NCBI GenBank assembly: GCA_023525715.1 | Contig: CM042017.1 | Location: forward strand, 82,964,357 to 83,028,356 | Length of the DNA: 64,000 bases | From: Cichorium intybus | Lineage: Eukaryota; Streptophyta; Magnoliopsida; Asterales; Asteraceae | Direction of reading: 5' to 3' | Shown here: positions 24,666 through 35,884 of the stretch, in pieces | Position numbering within the stretch: the stretch's first letter is position 1 | Layout of the letters: every line of letters starts with the position of its first letter | The notes under the pieces: generated by a model | The model's input: the letters and a program-made list of their open reading frames with translations, nothing else | Told to the model about the DNA's origin: nothing | Database searches by the model: none | Program-made: the position numbers and the translations under genes

Positions 24666-25940
24666 GTGGGGAAGTAAAAGTAAAATATTAAAATTGACTT
24701 GAATATGAAAGTTGAATACTATGACCAAAATAATTTTTAGGTAGTGTTTAGTTTTCTTTCGGTGAACAATTTGGTTCTGAAGATTAGCATGTAACTACAA
24801 ATATATATGAAATAGTCTAAATAATCAAATCGAAAATAGATATTAACAAAAGTATGGGAAAACAAATGAAATATAGGAAACCAATCAAATTGTTTGGTTA
24901 AAGTTGTTTGACTTATTGGAAACTAATACAAAAACTTTATTTTTTATGTGATTCCCTAGAATAATTTTTGCATGATACATCAAATTTATTAGTCTTGATA
25001 TTTCATATTGAACTTGAGATAGTTAATAACTTTAATATGGGCATGCTTTCAATTTATTAAGAGAAAGTAATAAGTAAAATTTATGGGTTGGATTAACGAA
25101 AAATGTAAGTTTAATTGATTAAAAAACTGCTGGTTGGTGCTTGTCATGACTTTGATGCTCAGTTGGTGCTTGTCAACTGATCTATAAGAATCTTATAACA
25201 CAATTGCAAGATTGTCCTCATATGTGCAAACTAAAATCAAGATATACTATCAATAAAATCAAGTGAATTAAATCCAGTTTGGGTGAAAAAAATATTATTA
25301 TTATTATTCCTCATGCACAAATTGTTAGCGATCATCCTGCAATCATGAATTCTTCTCTCGACTTCCATCCAATGATTCCTATTTCCTCACATTTTAGTCT
25401 CCTTTTCTCGACTTTCATGACTTAAACTGATTGGCAGTAATGAGCTTGAGGTTCTGCTAGACAGTACAGAGTATAGATACAAACCTTGGCACCTCTTTTG
25501 ACTTTCAAAATACAATGCCTGGAAAAGAAATGAACTAAAAGTACAATGCTAAAATTGGGCAACGTTTTCAAATTACAACGCCTTAATAAGAAAATAAATA
25601 AAAAACACAGTGTTATAGAAAAATGATGGTATGAGGCTAATAAAAATAGAAAAATGAGACTACATTGTTACACGGTTGAAACTTAAAATTAAATAAAAAC
25701 CAAATGAGGGTATTTAGACATTTTGCATAATTAACATTACAATTCATATGAGTAATGAAAACCAAAAAAATAAAATAATAAAGCAACCCCCATGTTAATT
25801 GATACTATACCTTTGGTTGCACTGATTACAATCATGTTGTTGTACCGTTGGTTGCATTGTAAATAGAAGCAACATCAATGTGAACCAGACCTACAACAGA
25901 GGAGATAAACGACACAATGCTACCAATGATTTAATATGAA
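24666..25940. other. Helitron interior without recognisable genes
   Basis: AT-rich sequence with no supported frame; ends with the AAAGA duplication of the next element. Confidence 0.45.
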
Positions 25941-25945
25941 AAAGA

Positions 25946-26269
25946 TGTTAGGTAAAGTTTGAATTCAAAGTGAAGATTTTTTTTTCAAACTTGAGGTGTA
26001 AACTCATGTATATTATATACATTTCCAACATGTATATATAGAGGATAGCTAAAGGGTTATAGATGCACCACTTGAGCTCAAAACAAGAGTTATAAATTGT
26101 AATCTTGTGAGTATTAATAAAAAGTTCTCTAGTTGCAGCCCGTGGACGTAGGATTTGCACCGAATCCGAACCACGTAAAAATCCTTGTGTTCTTCTTGCT
26201 TTATTTTCGTGAGTTTGTGTGTGTGTGATAGTGTGTTTCCGCTGTATGTACCCGGTCCAGTTCCTAACA
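25946..26269 (+). repeat. 5' LTR of the second GAG-only element
   Basis: TG...CA bounded, repeated at 28173-28495. A TATATATAGAGG promoter-like box lies near 26035. Confidence 0.9.
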
Positions 26270-26465
26270 ACTGGTATCAGAGCTTCGGGTTTTGGAGGAG
26301 GTCTCGGTTTTAGAAATTAGAGTATGCTCTGTGGTTGCAGTTTTGTCTGATCTTCCACATCAGAAACTAATTTCTATTAATCGTATTAAAGGTGTCTTGG
26401 TACTTTGAAGAGTACTGTTCTGTCACACAAAAGTACTATAAAAGATTTGTCTCTTATTTGTCGTA

Positions 26466-28049
26466 ATAGCTGAAGACAAGGTTGTAATCAAGAAGTTCAA
26501 CGGTTCTGACTTTAGCTGGTGGAAAATGCAATTAGAAGCATTGCTATGTCAGAAAGATTTGGACGTGGTACTTGGAGACAAACTGGAGAAAATGGAAAAA
26601 GCTGCTGAAGATGCGTGGAACTCAAAGGACAAGAAAGCTAAGGCGGTTATTACATTGTCGTTGGAAAGGAGCGTCGCTTTCAACATCATGAAGGAAACCA
26701 CGGCGCGTGGTATGATGGATGCTCTGAAGAACATGTATGAGAAACCGTCGGCGGCTAACAAGGTATTCTTGATGAGGGAATTGTTCACGACAAGGATGAA
26801 TGAAGACAACTCAGTTACGATTCACATTAACAATCTAAATTCAATTCTGTCCAGATTGTCATCTGTAGGAATTAAATTTGATAACGAGACTCAAGTTTCA
26901 CTGCTACTAGCTTCACTACCTGATAGCTGGTCTGGAACAGTAACCGCTGTTACAAGTTCAGTGGGGACCAGTGGTATGACTTTTGAAGGGGTTAGAGATT
27001 TGGTTCTTGGCGAGGATGTCAGACGCAAGAATCAATGTGGATCTTCTTCTTCTGAGTTATTAAATATCGGAAGAGGTAGAGGGAATAGCAGGAATAGTGG
27101 GAGCAGTGGGAGTCGAGGAAGAAGTTCATCTAGAACTTGGAAGAATGTGAAGTGCTGGAACTGCCAAGAGGTGGGACATGTTAAGAGTCAATGTCCAAAG
27201 AAAGAATTGAACATTGCTGGTACTGAGGGTGTGTCTGAGGATGATGCACTGATACTAAGTATGGAAAGTTCTGTAGACTCTTGGGTCATGGATTCAGGGG
27301 CTTCGTTTCACGCCATGGACAACGGAGAAACGATGGTGAATCTAAAAGAAGGAGATTTTGGGAAGGTACGGTTAGCAAATGACGAGATGCTTCAAGTAAC
27401 GGGCATGGGAGATATTGATCTGGTTACTTCATTGGGAACTACATGGAACCTGAAGAATGTCCGGGTGATTCCGGAGCTGAAGAAGAAATTAATTTCTGTT
27501 GGTCAGCTGGATAAACAAGGACTGGAAGTAAGGTTTGGTGGTGGTAAATGGATAGTGGTCAATGGTAATTCGGTGATTGCTCAAGGTATGAAGCGTGGGT
27601 CATTGTATATGGTTGAGGTACCTGCTGAGGGAAGTATGACCGTCCCCGTTAAGCATGACAAAATCTGGTTCGCTAAATCTAGTGCTAAGAGAGTTCATTT
27701 TGCAAACATGAATTCTGGAGCCAAGGGGATGTTAGCTGAACGAGTCGGAAAGTCTAAACCATTCAGGGGATTTTGTGACAGTGGGAGCACGGGGTGTGTT
27801 CCGGGTACAGTTACAAAGAGCCGTTGGGTTTTGAAGACTAAGACTGAAAATTTTTCTCCTATTGGAAGTTTGCAAAGTTTAGAGAGTGTTAGTGGTTCTC
27901 GGTGTATCTCTGGATCCGATGGAGTGTCCAAGCCGGTTGAGACAGGGGATGAGTCGGTGGCGGTATTGACCACGACTGAGTCGGTAGCGGGATTGGCTAC
28001 GACTGAGTTGGAGCTTGTGGGATCTTCAACTGGCCCTTCTAGTACTTGA
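26466..28049 (+). pseudogene. Copia-type GAG with protease motif; start codon changed to ATA
   Basis: By alignment with 15334-16881 the natural start is the codon at 26466-26468, which reads ATA instead of ATG before AEDKVVIKK. The next in-frame ATG is 26526 (MQLEALLCQ), losing 20 residues. The rest is open for 528 codons to the stop at 28047-28049: UBN2 GAG, CCHC knuckle CWNCQEVGHVKSQC, protease WVMDSGASFHA and the same unexplained C-terminal 130 residues, plus a short repeat near the end (TTESVAGLATTE). No integrase or polymerase. Translation from the downstream ATG remains possible, so calling it dead is an inference. Confidence 0.8.
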
Positions 28050-28172
28050 TAATGAGGGGTGGCTGCAACTAGGAAATTGACTAAGTTAGCTTGTTCTTGG
28101 GAACTGGAAGCTTGGAAGACTTGTTATATTAAGTGATTAATGAGAGATGTTAAAAATCTTCAAGTGGGAGAT

Positions 28173-28495
28173 TGTTAGGTAAAGTTTGAATTCAAAGTGA
28201 AGATTTTTTTTTCAAACTTGAGGTGTAAACTCATGTATATTATATACATTTCCAACATGTATATATAGAGGATAGCTAAAGGGTTATAGATGCACCACTT
28301 GAGCTCAAAACAAGAGTTATAAATTGTAATCTTGTGAGTATTAATAAAAGTTCTCTAGTTGCAGCCCGTGGACGTAGGATTTGCACCGAATCCGAACCAC
28401 GTAAAAATCCTTGTGTTCTTCTTGCTTTATTTTCGTGAGTTTGTGTGTGTGTGATAGTGTGTTTCCGCTGCGTGTACCCGGTCCGGTTCCTAACA
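28173..28495 (+). repeat. 3' LTR of the second GAG-only element
   Basis: Near-identical to 25946-26269; followed by the AAAGA duplication. Confidence 0.9.
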
Positions 28496-28500
28496 AAAGA

Positions 28501-29284
28501 CTAATAGAATAATGCTTTAATAGAAAAAGAAAAAAAAAAGCACAACGGGTTAACCATGACACCATATTAGAAGCTACCACTTTGTATTGCTCATTTTCTT
28601 CACCCTTGTTTTTCTACACTGAAGTTTCATCATCCACCTTTGATGTAGCAGGACCACTTGTCTCACTACTTGCATTTTCCAAAAAAATGTTTTCCCATGA
28701 AAAAACAGACAAATTTAAAATCGAACTCGGTAAATCCAAAAATCAAAATTGTTGGAACATAAGAAGCAAAACAAAAGTACATGAGAAGATTCTTACCGGA
28801 TTTGTAGTTGTTCTTCATCATCAGATTGAAAATTGAAAAACGGTATATGAATACAACTAAAAGGGGGATAGATCAGATCTGCAACAAAACCAAGGTATGT
28901 GAATATAAAAAAAAAATTGCAAATGGGATAGTCAGTGGCCTTCAATTAGAAAACGTTTAGTTCATTATTTGAGTGATGACATCCAATAGCACAAGATACA
29001 CGAAGGAACAAACATGAACCAAAAACCAGTTTATCTATTCTTTATTACTAATGTAGAAACTTTGTTAATTTAAACCTCGAAATTTGCCTGTAAAGAAGAA
29101 AATCAACAAAATTAATTATGTAAAATCCCAAACAGAACCTTCAGTTATTGAAGAAATATCAATTAAAAATTTAAAATAAGTAGCATGATGTTATTTCATA
29201 GTATCGTCACAAAATAATTGTTAAAACATAGTTGAGGATAAAAGGATCCTTTAGTAATAGCATACAACGAACAATATGACTTTG
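28501..29284. other. Helitron interior, nothing recognisable
   Basis: No supported gene. On the minus strand near 28600-28690 a short peptide rich in Ser/Thr/Glu is open, but I cannot assign it. Confidence 0.4.
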
Positions 29285-29409
29285 TTTTCTGTTAGTGTAT
29301 CCCACATTGGTGCGACATGGTCCTATAAGTTTGTATATATGTTGGAGTCTCCCCTCTCTCCACAAGGGCTCTTTTGGAGAGACACTCTTGGGATCCACAT
29401 ATATTTACA

Positions 29410-29421
29410 TGGTATCAGAGC
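29410..29421 (+). other. TRIM primer binding site
   Basis: TGGTATCAGAGC directly after the first LTR; the same site recurs at 29593-29604 and 30497-30508. Confidence 0.9.
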
Positions 29422-29901
29422 CGGTGTCCTGCACCCTTGTAACCTCATCGAGCCTACGTCTCTGAGGGGGAGTGTTAGTGTATCCCACATTGATGCGACA
29501 CGGTCCTATAAGTTTGTATATATGTTTGAGTCTCCCCTCTCTCCACAAGGGCTCTTTTGGAGAGACACTCTTGGACTCCACATATATTTACATGGTATCA
29601 GAGCTTCGTTCGGTAAAGAGGACCCTAAGGAAAAGATGGTGCGCTGGCCGTTCTACCTCGCAAGTACCCGAGAGAAAGTGGGTGTGCTGGCAGGAGATAT
29701 GCGCAAGTACCGAAGAACCTTAGGCACTTCCCAGAATCACAAGAAGCATATGTTAAACAGTTCAAAACGGGGACGGAGCATGACAAGCGCGATGGTACGC
29801 GATAAGGTTGATAAAGAAGTACTCAAGAGTTGAGAGTAGCGCGACGGGTTGAGTCCTTTCTCCCGGCACGAGGACGTGCCGATTCATTAGGTGGGAGAGA
29901 G

Positions 29902-30496
29902 TGTTACGGCTCAAATATTTTCGCCGTAACCGTGCTGGCCAAAGAAGAAGACGTGTCATCTGGGTACCTGCTGTGCTCACTCAAAGGGGAGCGTCGCTTA
30001 ATCCTATAAGGAAAGTTCTGTCGACCCTGTGATGTTCCGGTCCAAGTCGCCTCTCGGCAAGTCAAGTGATGCTGAGATCCGGGTGGAGTCGGGGAGCCTT
30101 GGCGCTGGTCGAAGGTCGGAACTTGTAGGGGACCATGCGGGTTAGACACAACTGGTCGGGGGCTAGTGCCGCCTCCCTGACGAGCCCATAGCAGGGCGAA
30201 ACCAGTTAGACACACGTATCATGGCAAGGCCGTCACCAGGATGGAGATCATATCATATACGGAGCCCGGGACGCCACACGGACAGAGATCATCATGTCGA
30301 CTCACATCTGTAAACATGCCGCTAGCCTCTGGCGTACTTGGCCCTTATCCGACTGCAAGTGTTTCATGCCCAATCCGAGTCCCATTTGACGGCTTACTCG
30401 ATCCTCCAAGCAGGCAAGTCACGGCTTACTTGATCCTCCAAGCAGGCAAGTCGGGTGCCGGTGCCGCACGGGTCCAGAATTTGACCCCGTGACACA
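29902..30496 (+). repeat. Foreign 595-bp LTR-like block inside the TRIM
   Basis: It begins TGTTACGGCTC after a purine-rich GTGGGAGAGAG stretch and ends CCGTGACACA directly before a primer site TGGTATCAGAGC. Those are the landmarks of an LTR, unrelated to the 120-bp TRIM LTR. It is GC-richer than its surroundings. Confidence 0.65.
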
Positions 30497-30683
30497 TGGT
30501 ATCAGAGCCAGTGCCCCGCACCCTGTAACCTCATCGGGCCTACGTCTCTGAGGGGGAGTGTTAGTGTATCCCACATTGGTGCGACACGGTCCTATAAGTT
30601 TGTATATATATTGGAGTCTCCCCTCTCTCCACAAGGGCTCTTTTGGAGAGACACTCTTGGGATCCACATATATTTACATTTTC

Positions 30684-31208
30684 CTCCTCATTTTCTGTTG
30701 GATACAAATATAGTCTCCTGAAAGTTTTAAGAAATGTAATTTCATGTATATAAAATGTAGAAATGACATTGGATCCATCATTTTAAGAGACCTGACTGTT
30801 TATAACCATTGAACGAAAAAACATCAGATTTAATTTTCAGAGTACCAACTTCATAAAGAATTGAGAAGGGATAGACAGTAATATGCTTAAAATCGAACAA
30901 TGACGTTAGATAATCAAACTAAATTAAGCATGTTATATAACACTGCATCATCTACTAATCATTCAATACCTCTACTTGTACACATCGCATCCAGATGCAG
31001 AAAATTAGCAATGGCGGCAAGTTGTTATGAGTTTTGTGCTTAGGGTTTCTTAAACAGGAATGGGAAGAGCTGGTGGTAAATGTTCGATGTTGTTGGTCGC
31101 GTTAAGGGTTTACGGGCACAAAGGGTTTATAGAAAACGGAACTTAGAGATAGAGATGACGAAGGCAGTGGTGAAGCACACATTGACGAAGGTGGTGACCG
31201 GTGGCGGT
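30684..31208. other. Helitron interior, nothing recognisable
   Basis: No gene supported. The bases up to 31208 continue at 33686 after the next LTR element. Confidence 0.4.
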
Positions 31209-31213
31209 TCTTC

Positions 31214-33680
31214 TGTTGAGTGTGAAGCCACTCTTGTGGTTTGTCAAAGTTGGTGAATGTGAAGTTGGTGAAGTCAAAGGTTGGTGAGTCCAAGGTTGGT
31301 GAGTCCAAGGTTGGTGAAGTTTGATTTCACATTTCACAATTCACACTACCTTCTCATATGTATAAATAGAGCTTCAGTTGAAAAGATTTATGTACCACAC
31401 CACAACAATGTAGTTGAATATAAATTCCTAGTTACCTGGTGGACGTAGGTCAGATTAGACCAAACCACGTTAAATTCTTGTGTTCTTAATTTGTGAGCTG
31501 AGTGTGTGAGTTTCGTGTCTGTATGCTAAGTGTCTCGATCCTAACAAGTGGTATCAGAGCCTTGGTATAGCTCCAGAGGGTGATTTTCTGTTTTTGGTCG
31601 AAATTTTTTTTTGTCTCAAAAACGATTTTGGTGTACTCCGTTGGAAAGGTCTCGTCCCGCAGATTCCGAAAATATATTTTTTCGAATTTTTTGAGCGTCG
31701 GAAGACCTCCAAATCACCGGTCAAAGTTGGTCAAAACTCGCCGGAAAGTTGGCCGGAAAAACCAGTTCGCCGGAGAAGACGACACTGTAGCGTCGGAGAA
31801 GACGATACTGTAGCAGTTCCTGTAGCGGTACTGTAGCAGTTCACTGTAGCATATTTTCAGAAAATTGCAGTTTGGTCCCTGAAATTCAGGAAAATTGCGG
31901 TTTAGTCCCTGAACTTCAGAAAAATTGCAGTTTGGTCCCTTAACTTTGTCAAATTCGCAAAACAGTCACTCCAACATTTGTTTTGGGCAGTTTAGCCCGA
32001 AAATAATTTGGGTGGGGATTATATTTTGCAAATAACGAGCCAAGAATAGTTGAATCAAAACTTTATTTAATCAGTGAAGAACAGTTGAACTCAGAAGAAA
32101 TTTAAAGAAATCGAAAACCAGTACCAACAGCGTTTATCGGGTCTTATCGATTCAGTTTAAATTTTCAGTTTCTGATTCTCAATTCGGTATTCCGCTGTAG
32201 TTTAAATAGGTTGATTATTTAACAGAGTTCAGAAGAACAATCGTTAAGTTCAGACAAGGCTTCGTTTAGTGAAGATTGAAAAGTTGGTGGAAGACGCAGA
32301 TTGAGGCTTTATGTGTCAGAAAGTTCAAGATGTGGTATTGGTAAACGGAGAAAATTAGAGAATTACAGAAGATCAGACGTTCAGAAAAATCCAGCGATGA
32401 TCAGAGTTTTCAGGGGTTCAAGAACAGATCATGGGATGAACAGATCAAGTAATTAAGAGAAAATCTATTTTTGGTAGATCCAGCTGTGATTAGAAAGTCA
32501 GCAGACTTAGGTGTAATCACGGGATCAGAAAGTTCGGTGTTATTCATGACGTTGAGGTGTGGACATTCTTTAGAGTCGATGTCCAAATAGAGGAAATTCT
32601 GCTTCTGAGAATGTGTCTGGGTTTGATGCATTGGGACTCAGTGGAAGGCAGTGAAGACTCTTGGGTCAAGAATTTTATTTCACGCTACCCACAGCAGTGA
32701 AGCACTGCAGAATCTGAAAGTTGGAGACTTCGGAAAGGTAAGACTTGTGAACGATGAATGTTCGCTGTATATGGTCGGATTACCGTCTGAGGGAGTGACC
32801 GTCCCAGTTCAGAAGAGAAACAAAGTTCGGTTCACAGAATCTCATGGGCAGAAGAGGGTGGCCTTTTGCAAGTAGGAAGCCTAGAGCTACAAGGAAGATT
32901 CAGGTTGAACGAGCATGGAAAGGTTCAGAAAAATCAGTCGAAGGATATTGTGGCAATAAGAGCACAGAGTATTGTTTCAGTTGCAGGGTTTTGCAACAGT
33001 TGGAGCATAGGTCGTGTTTCAATCATAGGTCCAGGACGACAGTGGATTTAGAACCAGTTTTCAGCTGTAAAAGTCTCTCCAGTTTTGATAACTTGCTAAA
33101 TATGGAGAGTGTTGTGGTTTGTTCTCAGATTGTTCCAAGATTCGGTAGTTCGTTTTCAGTGGGAGCCGATAGGGACAGAGAACGGGTCAAGGGCAGATTA
33201 AGTCATGACGAACATGTTGAAACTTATGGGACTTTTAACGGGCCTTTCAGGTTAACTGATGAGAAGGTCGGGGTAACTAAGAAGGAGTTTACAGAAATAC
33301 AGATGCACAGTGGAAGCACAGGTGAATATTGTTCCGTGGCTTCAAGTGGGAGATTGTTGAGTGTGAAGCCACTCTTGTGGCTTGCCAAAGTTGGTGAATG
33401 TGAAGTTGGTGAAGTCAATGGTTGGTGAGTCCAAGGTTGGTGAGTCCAAGGTTGGTGAAGTTTGATTTCACAATTCACACTACCTTCTCATATGTATAAA
33501 TAGAGCTTCAGTTGAAGAGATTTATGTACCACACCACAACAATGTAGTTGAATATAAATTCCTAGTTACCTGGTGGACGTAGGTCAGATTAGACCGAACC
33601 ACGTTAAATTCTTGTGTTCTTAATTTGTGAGCTGAGTGTGTGAGTTCCGTGTCCGTATGTTAAGTGTCTCGATCCTAACA
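31214..33680 (+). mobile_element. Third, decayed GAG-type LTR retrotransposon
   Basis: LTRs 31214-31546 and 33355-33680 (TGTTGAG...CTAACA) are flanked by TCTTC at 31209-31213 and 33681-33685. The primer site is at 31549-31560 and the purine tract AGTGGGAGAT before 33355. Each LTR has a TATAAATAGAGC box. The leader matches that of the elements at 1 and 14843. The interior once coded the same GAG, now in pieces. The LTRs are still close, although the coding part is badly broken. Confidence 0.9.
32280..33350 (+). pseudogene. Remnant of the GAG-protease gene
   Basis: Disjoint frames match parts of the intact GAG: a W-K-x-Q-I-E-A-L-like piece near 32290, a piece NLKVGDFGKVRLVNDE with YMVGLPSEG and VTVPVQK (about 32710-32830), and a further open frame at 32844-33428 covering the C-terminal part. 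The zinc knuckle is missing and the protease motif is disrupted by an indel near 32665. Confidence 0.65.
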
Positions 33681-33685
33681 TCTTC

Positions 33686-34765
33686 AACGGTGGTGAAAGC
33701 GCGTGTTGATGGAGGCGATGACCGGTGCTGGTGGTTACGACAACAACATGGAGTGGAATAGCATTTCTTTGCAAATCGGATATGTCAATTTCGGTGATGA
33801 ATCTGTATAGTAAAGAATCAATTCTAACTTCAGACAAGAGCAATTCAATTCTAACTTCGTCGGCATCATTTCAAACTGCACATTGTGATGCTAGTAGCTC
33901 GGATCCTGAGCAAATTTACTCGGTAGTTGTAATTGAGATCTTAAAGATAGAAAATCTACGAACTTTGAAACTAATAGGGATACCTGAACCGAGGATTTTC
34001 TTCAAATCTTCACCGGATGGGCTGGTGTTACCTCCTAAGAGAGCCAACAAATACGCTGCGACGACCTTTGTTCTGGCAAATGAAACATCAAAAAATCAGT
34101 AAAAATCGCATTCGGTCAATCACCATTACCACCCAAATACTGGACAAGCTCGCATTTTCTTCAGATCAAAACAAACAATAAAGACATTATGGAGAGTAAT
34201 GAAAACGAATTTCTAAGCAAAGATCGGAAACTTAGAAAAATCATTGAAATTAGTTTTCTCAAAATTCTTATGGTAAGATGTTTCGCCTATATCGAACATA
34301 TTACACGTATACCTGTTACAGCCACTGTGTATCTTCTATAAATCGATATTGAGAAAGGATCGTCCGAGATTTAGGGATGCATTTTGAGGTTGGCGAACAC
34401 AGATACGATATTGAAATCGGACGTATGGGGAATTGCAGACTCGATTAGTGGAGACTGGAGAGGGTGGATGGGGAGAGATTAGGGGTGAGATTGGTGGGTA
34501 GCATTAAGGAAATCGTCTTTCAGACAATTGATTTTGAATTTGAATTAATGCCTAAACTGATCATTAAGGAGATGGAGAAATGATCATGGGATTGAGAATT
34601 TCAACGGAAATCGGAGATTTTTCCGATCATCAAGTAGTCTTAGAGAAGCCGACGAAAATATATTTTTTTTTTTTGAAAAATTCCAAAAATCTATAAAAAT
34701 GACAAGCGTACAGAAGGCCTTAGAAAATGACAAGTGTCAAAAGATATTTTTATTTATTAGGTATA
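33686..34765. other. Helitron 5' region; no assignable gene
   Basis: An open frame at 33725-34102 shows no domain I recognise. Near 34735-34765 lies the motif shared with 38096-38128 and 42645-42676. Confidence 0.4.
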
Positions 34766-34892
<127 letters not shown>

Positions 34893-35130
34893 CATATGAT
34901 TGCTTTGACGGTAAGTGTGTTGCCATTTGTGTATTTTGTTTATTTTGATATTTTATACGATATGATAAATTTTGGTGGTTTTAGTTAGGAATTACGAACG
35001 CTATGTTCAAATAAAATATGATTAAAATTAAGAATAAGTACCAAAAGTAAAAAAAAGAATAATACTGAAAATGAAAGATATTCTACAAAAAGATGATTGC
35101 AAGTTTAGTTGCATGAATGTAAAAGCAAAC

Positions 35131-35884
35131 CTTTCCGGTTATCTTGGTGTACATGGCAAGAACATCTTTCATTGTAGTCTCAAAGTGTGTCATGGCATCA
35201 TAACTCTGCAAGATGTTTAATCATACATAATTTGGTAAATAGTATCTGCATTATTTTCTCGATAAATGATGCTTAAAAAACATTTGAGAAAATGACAACA
35301 TTCTTAAGAAAATGGAAGTAAAAAATAATTGGAGCCAAATCTATAACAAGTTAGGACTTAATGGGAACGCCTCATTTCCCTAATTTTCTCTATTAAGTCG
35401 ATCTTTCTATATAACTTACTATCAACTAAAAAAAGTACATTGCTACTTACAGTTGAAACAAAGCAACTATCACCTTCAGCATCATTTGTTGGCTCATATC
35501 TGTCGTAAGTTTCGTAAAAGATCTCATCCAGAGGCCCCAAAAGGTCAACACCAGGCTTTAATTCAGTCTGAGGATCATTAGTCTCTGCTTCTGGTGTCAC
35601 AAAAGAAATAAACTTTCCTTGTGGAGCCACATTATGCGAATAAGAACAACAAAATAGATACCTAAAGTAGCAAAAGATCAAAAAACTCGATCAGAAGTTT
35701 CAAACTTTATAAAAGAATTGGCTACAACTCATAAAAGATAGAGAAACATATAAACATACATGTCTGATTTATGGTTAAGTTGTTTCTGTGGCAGAATGAC
35801 TTGGGCTGAGTGAGAATCATTGGTGTCTGGAATAGGATGACTCATTATACATATGGCTCGAGCAACTTTCCCAATTTTTTTCAC
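35131..35884 (-). pseudogene. Rab GDP dissociation inhibitor, captured exons
   Basis: Three exons in series with GT-AG borders and matching phases: 35884-35760, 35661-35451 and 35205-35131. The joined frame has no stop over about 137 codons and reads as the C-terminal third of plant Rab GDI: KKIGKVARAICIMSHPIP, then QVILPQKQL, FCCSYSHNVAPQGKF, TELKPGVDLLGPLDEIF, YDRYEP, and SYDAMTHFETT with MYTKITGK. GDI extracts and recycles GDP-bound Rab GTPases between membranes and cytosol. The N-terminal FAD-fold-like part and the last residues are absent, so it cannot be a working GDI. Its setting between Helitron signals suggests transduplication from a host gene, introns included. Confidence 0.85.

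Larger units (their letters stand above)
25946..28495 (+). mobile_element. Second GAG-protease-only LTR retrotransposon
   Basis: LTRs at 25946-26269 and 28173-28495 (TGTTAG...TAACA) are flanked by AAAGA at 25941-25945 and 28496-28500. The primer site is at 26272-26283 and the purine tract AGTGGGAGA just before 28173. The LTRs differ by eye at about three bases plus one indel, all near the 3' end, so insertion is recent. The GAG is very close to 15334-16881 but most of the LTR and leader are different. No pol. Confidence 0.92.
29290..30678 (+). mobile_element. Compound TRIM element with three LTRs and a chimeric interior
   Basis: Three 120-bp LTRs (29290-29409, 29473-29592, 30559-30678; TGTTAGTG...TTTACA) lie in direct order; the whole is flanked by TTTTC (29285-29289 and 30679-30683). 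The first pair encloses only a primer site and a purine tract (63 bases), a classic TRIM. The second pair encloses about 970 bases including an unrelated LTR-like block at 29902-30496. Frames across it are not convincing genes. Confidence 0.85.
24638..34765 (-). mobile_element. Inferred Helitron 1 (minus strand), enlarged by nested LTR elements
   Basis: The 3' end is clear: on the minus strand a near-perfect hairpin ACCCGTGTAGTACACGGGT (24647-24665), a short spacer, CTAG (24638-24641) and a host T. The 5' side is inferred from a motif at about 34735-34765 (minus strand CCTAATAAATAAAAATA... then GACACTTGTC) shared with two other loci near 38100 and 42650; the exact TC start is hidden by TA repeats. 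Three LTR-type insertions account for about 6.4 kb. I recognise no captured gene. Confidence 0.5.

Noticed and set aside
29276..29833. 185-codon forward frame
   Set aside because: It crosses two TRIM LTRs and their primer sites and repeats itself because the LTR is repeated; not a gene.
33725..34102. 125-codon forward frame
   Set aside because: No recognisable domain, no homologue within the window, and it begins right after an LTR insertion junction; kept only as unassigned sequence.
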